Source: Candidatus Obscuribacterales bacterium (GTDB lineage Bacteria > Cyanobacteriota > Vampirovibrionia > Obscuribacterales > Obscuribacteraceae). From it: a stretch of 64,000 nt of DNA. The DNA lies in contig JAIERK010000013.1 of assembly GCA_019746975.1 (NCBI GenBank), positions 62,001 to 126,000 of the forward strand, given 5' to 3'. The translations under genes and the position numbers were made by a program. The notes under the pieces were generated by a model. The model did no database searches. It was not told where the DNA came from and was given only the letters and a program-made list of their open reading frames with translations. Of the stretch, positions 63,314 through 64,000 are shown one piece after another (within the stretch, counting starts at the first letter, position 1; every line of letters starts with the position of its first letter).

Positions 63314-63771
63314 TGCGACTCTCCATGCGGTCTGATTTTTACGATCTCGACAGAACAAGGAGCGTGGGCAAGCACCCCTTCTGAAACACTGCCCAGTAAG
63401 AACTTGGTAATTCCCTTGCGACCATGCGAACCAAGCACAATGAGGTCGGCTGGCCAATCATTCGCGGTTTCTAAAATCTGGTCTTTGATAAAACCCTCTT
63501 TTACCGCGAAGGATACCTGTTCGTCTCCAAACTTCTCTTTCAACGAATCCGCAGTTTCAGCAACAAGTCGTTGCGCGCCGTCAAATAGCTCTTTCTGCGC
63601 CTCCGTAGCTAACGGCACAAATGTGGCATGCAGACCGGCATACTCTGGATGCAACGGCTCCACTACAGTCAGCACCAGCACCTGTGATTCGGGAGGCCAT
63701 GGACGCCTTCGTACCTCGAAGACTGCTGCGTGCGAGAAACTTGAGCCATCTATGGCAAGAAGTATGTTCAT
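63310..63771 (-). CDS. Universal stress protein (UspA family)
   Basis: About 153 residues with the Usp fold: 'MNILLAIDGSSFSHAAVFEV' at the N-terminus and the nucleotide-binding pattern 'LIVLGSHGRKGITKFLLGSV' (G-x2-G-x9-G(S/T)-like) followed by 'SEGVLAHAPCSVEIVKI'. The binding motif suggests an ATP-binding Usp. The 3' end overlaps the stop of the convergent GGDEF pseudogene. Monocistronic. The 230 bases between its start and the right edge show no further gene. Confidence 0.94.
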   Translation of the reverse strand: MNILLAIDGSSFSHAAVFEVRRRPWPPESQVLVLTVVEPLHPEYAGLHATFVPLATEAQKELFDGAQRLVAETADSLKEKFGDEQVSFAVKEGFIKDQILETANDWPADLIVLGSHGRKGITKFLLGSVSEGVLAHAPCSVEIVKIRPHGESH

Positions 63772-64000
63772 CTAATAGGTGGTAATCGTCAACGAAGTTA
63801 CAAACGTAAATCTGACTGAACTGGGCGCATGCCGCAGTTTTCGCGCCCATCATGATACTACGCGAACAGGGTTTGTCTTCATTCCCCGACAAATTCACTT
63901 GACGATACTTTGCCCATCACCTAGGATGGGCTCCATACGGTACATCCGGCTTCGGCCCCATTCATATATAGAAATTAAATGCGTAATTTTGGATTTTTCT

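Overview
The window looks like a chromosomal segment from a non-photosynthetic relative of the Cyanobacteria (class Vampirovibrionia / Melainabacteria, most like the Obscuribacterales). This is an inference from content. It holds a cyanobacterial/archaeal-type CobT, several Ser/Thr-kinase genes with odd N-terminal zinc ribbons, atypical DnaJ-domain proteins, a short-Q-loop cytochrome bd oxidase, and at least eight copies of the octamer GCGATCGC, the cyanobacterial HIP1 word, where about one is expected. Base composition is near half G+C by eye. There are no rRNA genes, phage modules or CRISPR arrays. One tRNA gene, tRNA-Pro(CGG), is present.

Layout. 0-5 kb: end of a GyrI-like protein, an eroded secreted-protein gene, a DnaJ-domain gene, nrdR, then rplS-rbgA-rnhB closed by a strong terminator. 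5-14.6 kb: a frameshifted membrane protein, a DUF2314/Imm33-like protein, Q-rich TPR and DnaJ proteins, an acyl-CoA dehydrogenase, a REC-GGDEF protein, a lipoprotein, cobT and a membrane protein. 14.9-20.7 kb: DAHP synthase, a decayed transposase, secreted proteins and a large protein of unknown function. 21-28.5 kb: a glycosyltransferase, a membrane protein and the hom-thrC-thrB-lysC operon. 28.5-35.7 kb: class A beta-lactamase, pyrC, a membrane pseudokinase, a TM2/TonB-like protein and a HExxH protein. 36-43.3 kb: permease plus hydantoinase/oxoprolinase, DUF309, a REC-degenerate-GGDEF protein, tRNA-Pro, ruvA and a membrane protein. 43.3-50.6 kb: an accessory-looking stretch with a kinase/Sel1 deletion scar, a small protein, a DUF1877 protein, an intact zinc-ribbon kinase with leucine-rich repeats, a DJ-1/PfpI protein and a proline-rich repeat protein. 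51-64 kb: dnaE, cydAB, speD, a threonine-dehydratase-like enzyme, a basic secreted protein, putrescine aminotransferase, a GGDEF pseudogene and a universal stress protein.

How it fits together. Housekeeping blocks (translation/ribosome assembly, aspartate-family amino acids, pyrimidine and aromatic synthesis, DNA replication and repair, respiration, polyamines) alternate with lineage-specific signalling and envelope genes. The signalling genes show repeated loss of catalytic motifs: a REC domain with Glu at the phospho-site, a GGDEF domain lacking its signature but keeping the RxxD I-site, and a kinase lacking DFG. The most unusual system I see is the family of Ser/Thr kinases fronted by tandem Cys4 ribbons with a conserved GS[IL]TQW core, with one intact receptor-like member and one collapsed relative 1.6 kb away. 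Several genes are broken by single-base frameshifts, so assembly error must be excluded before calling them decay.
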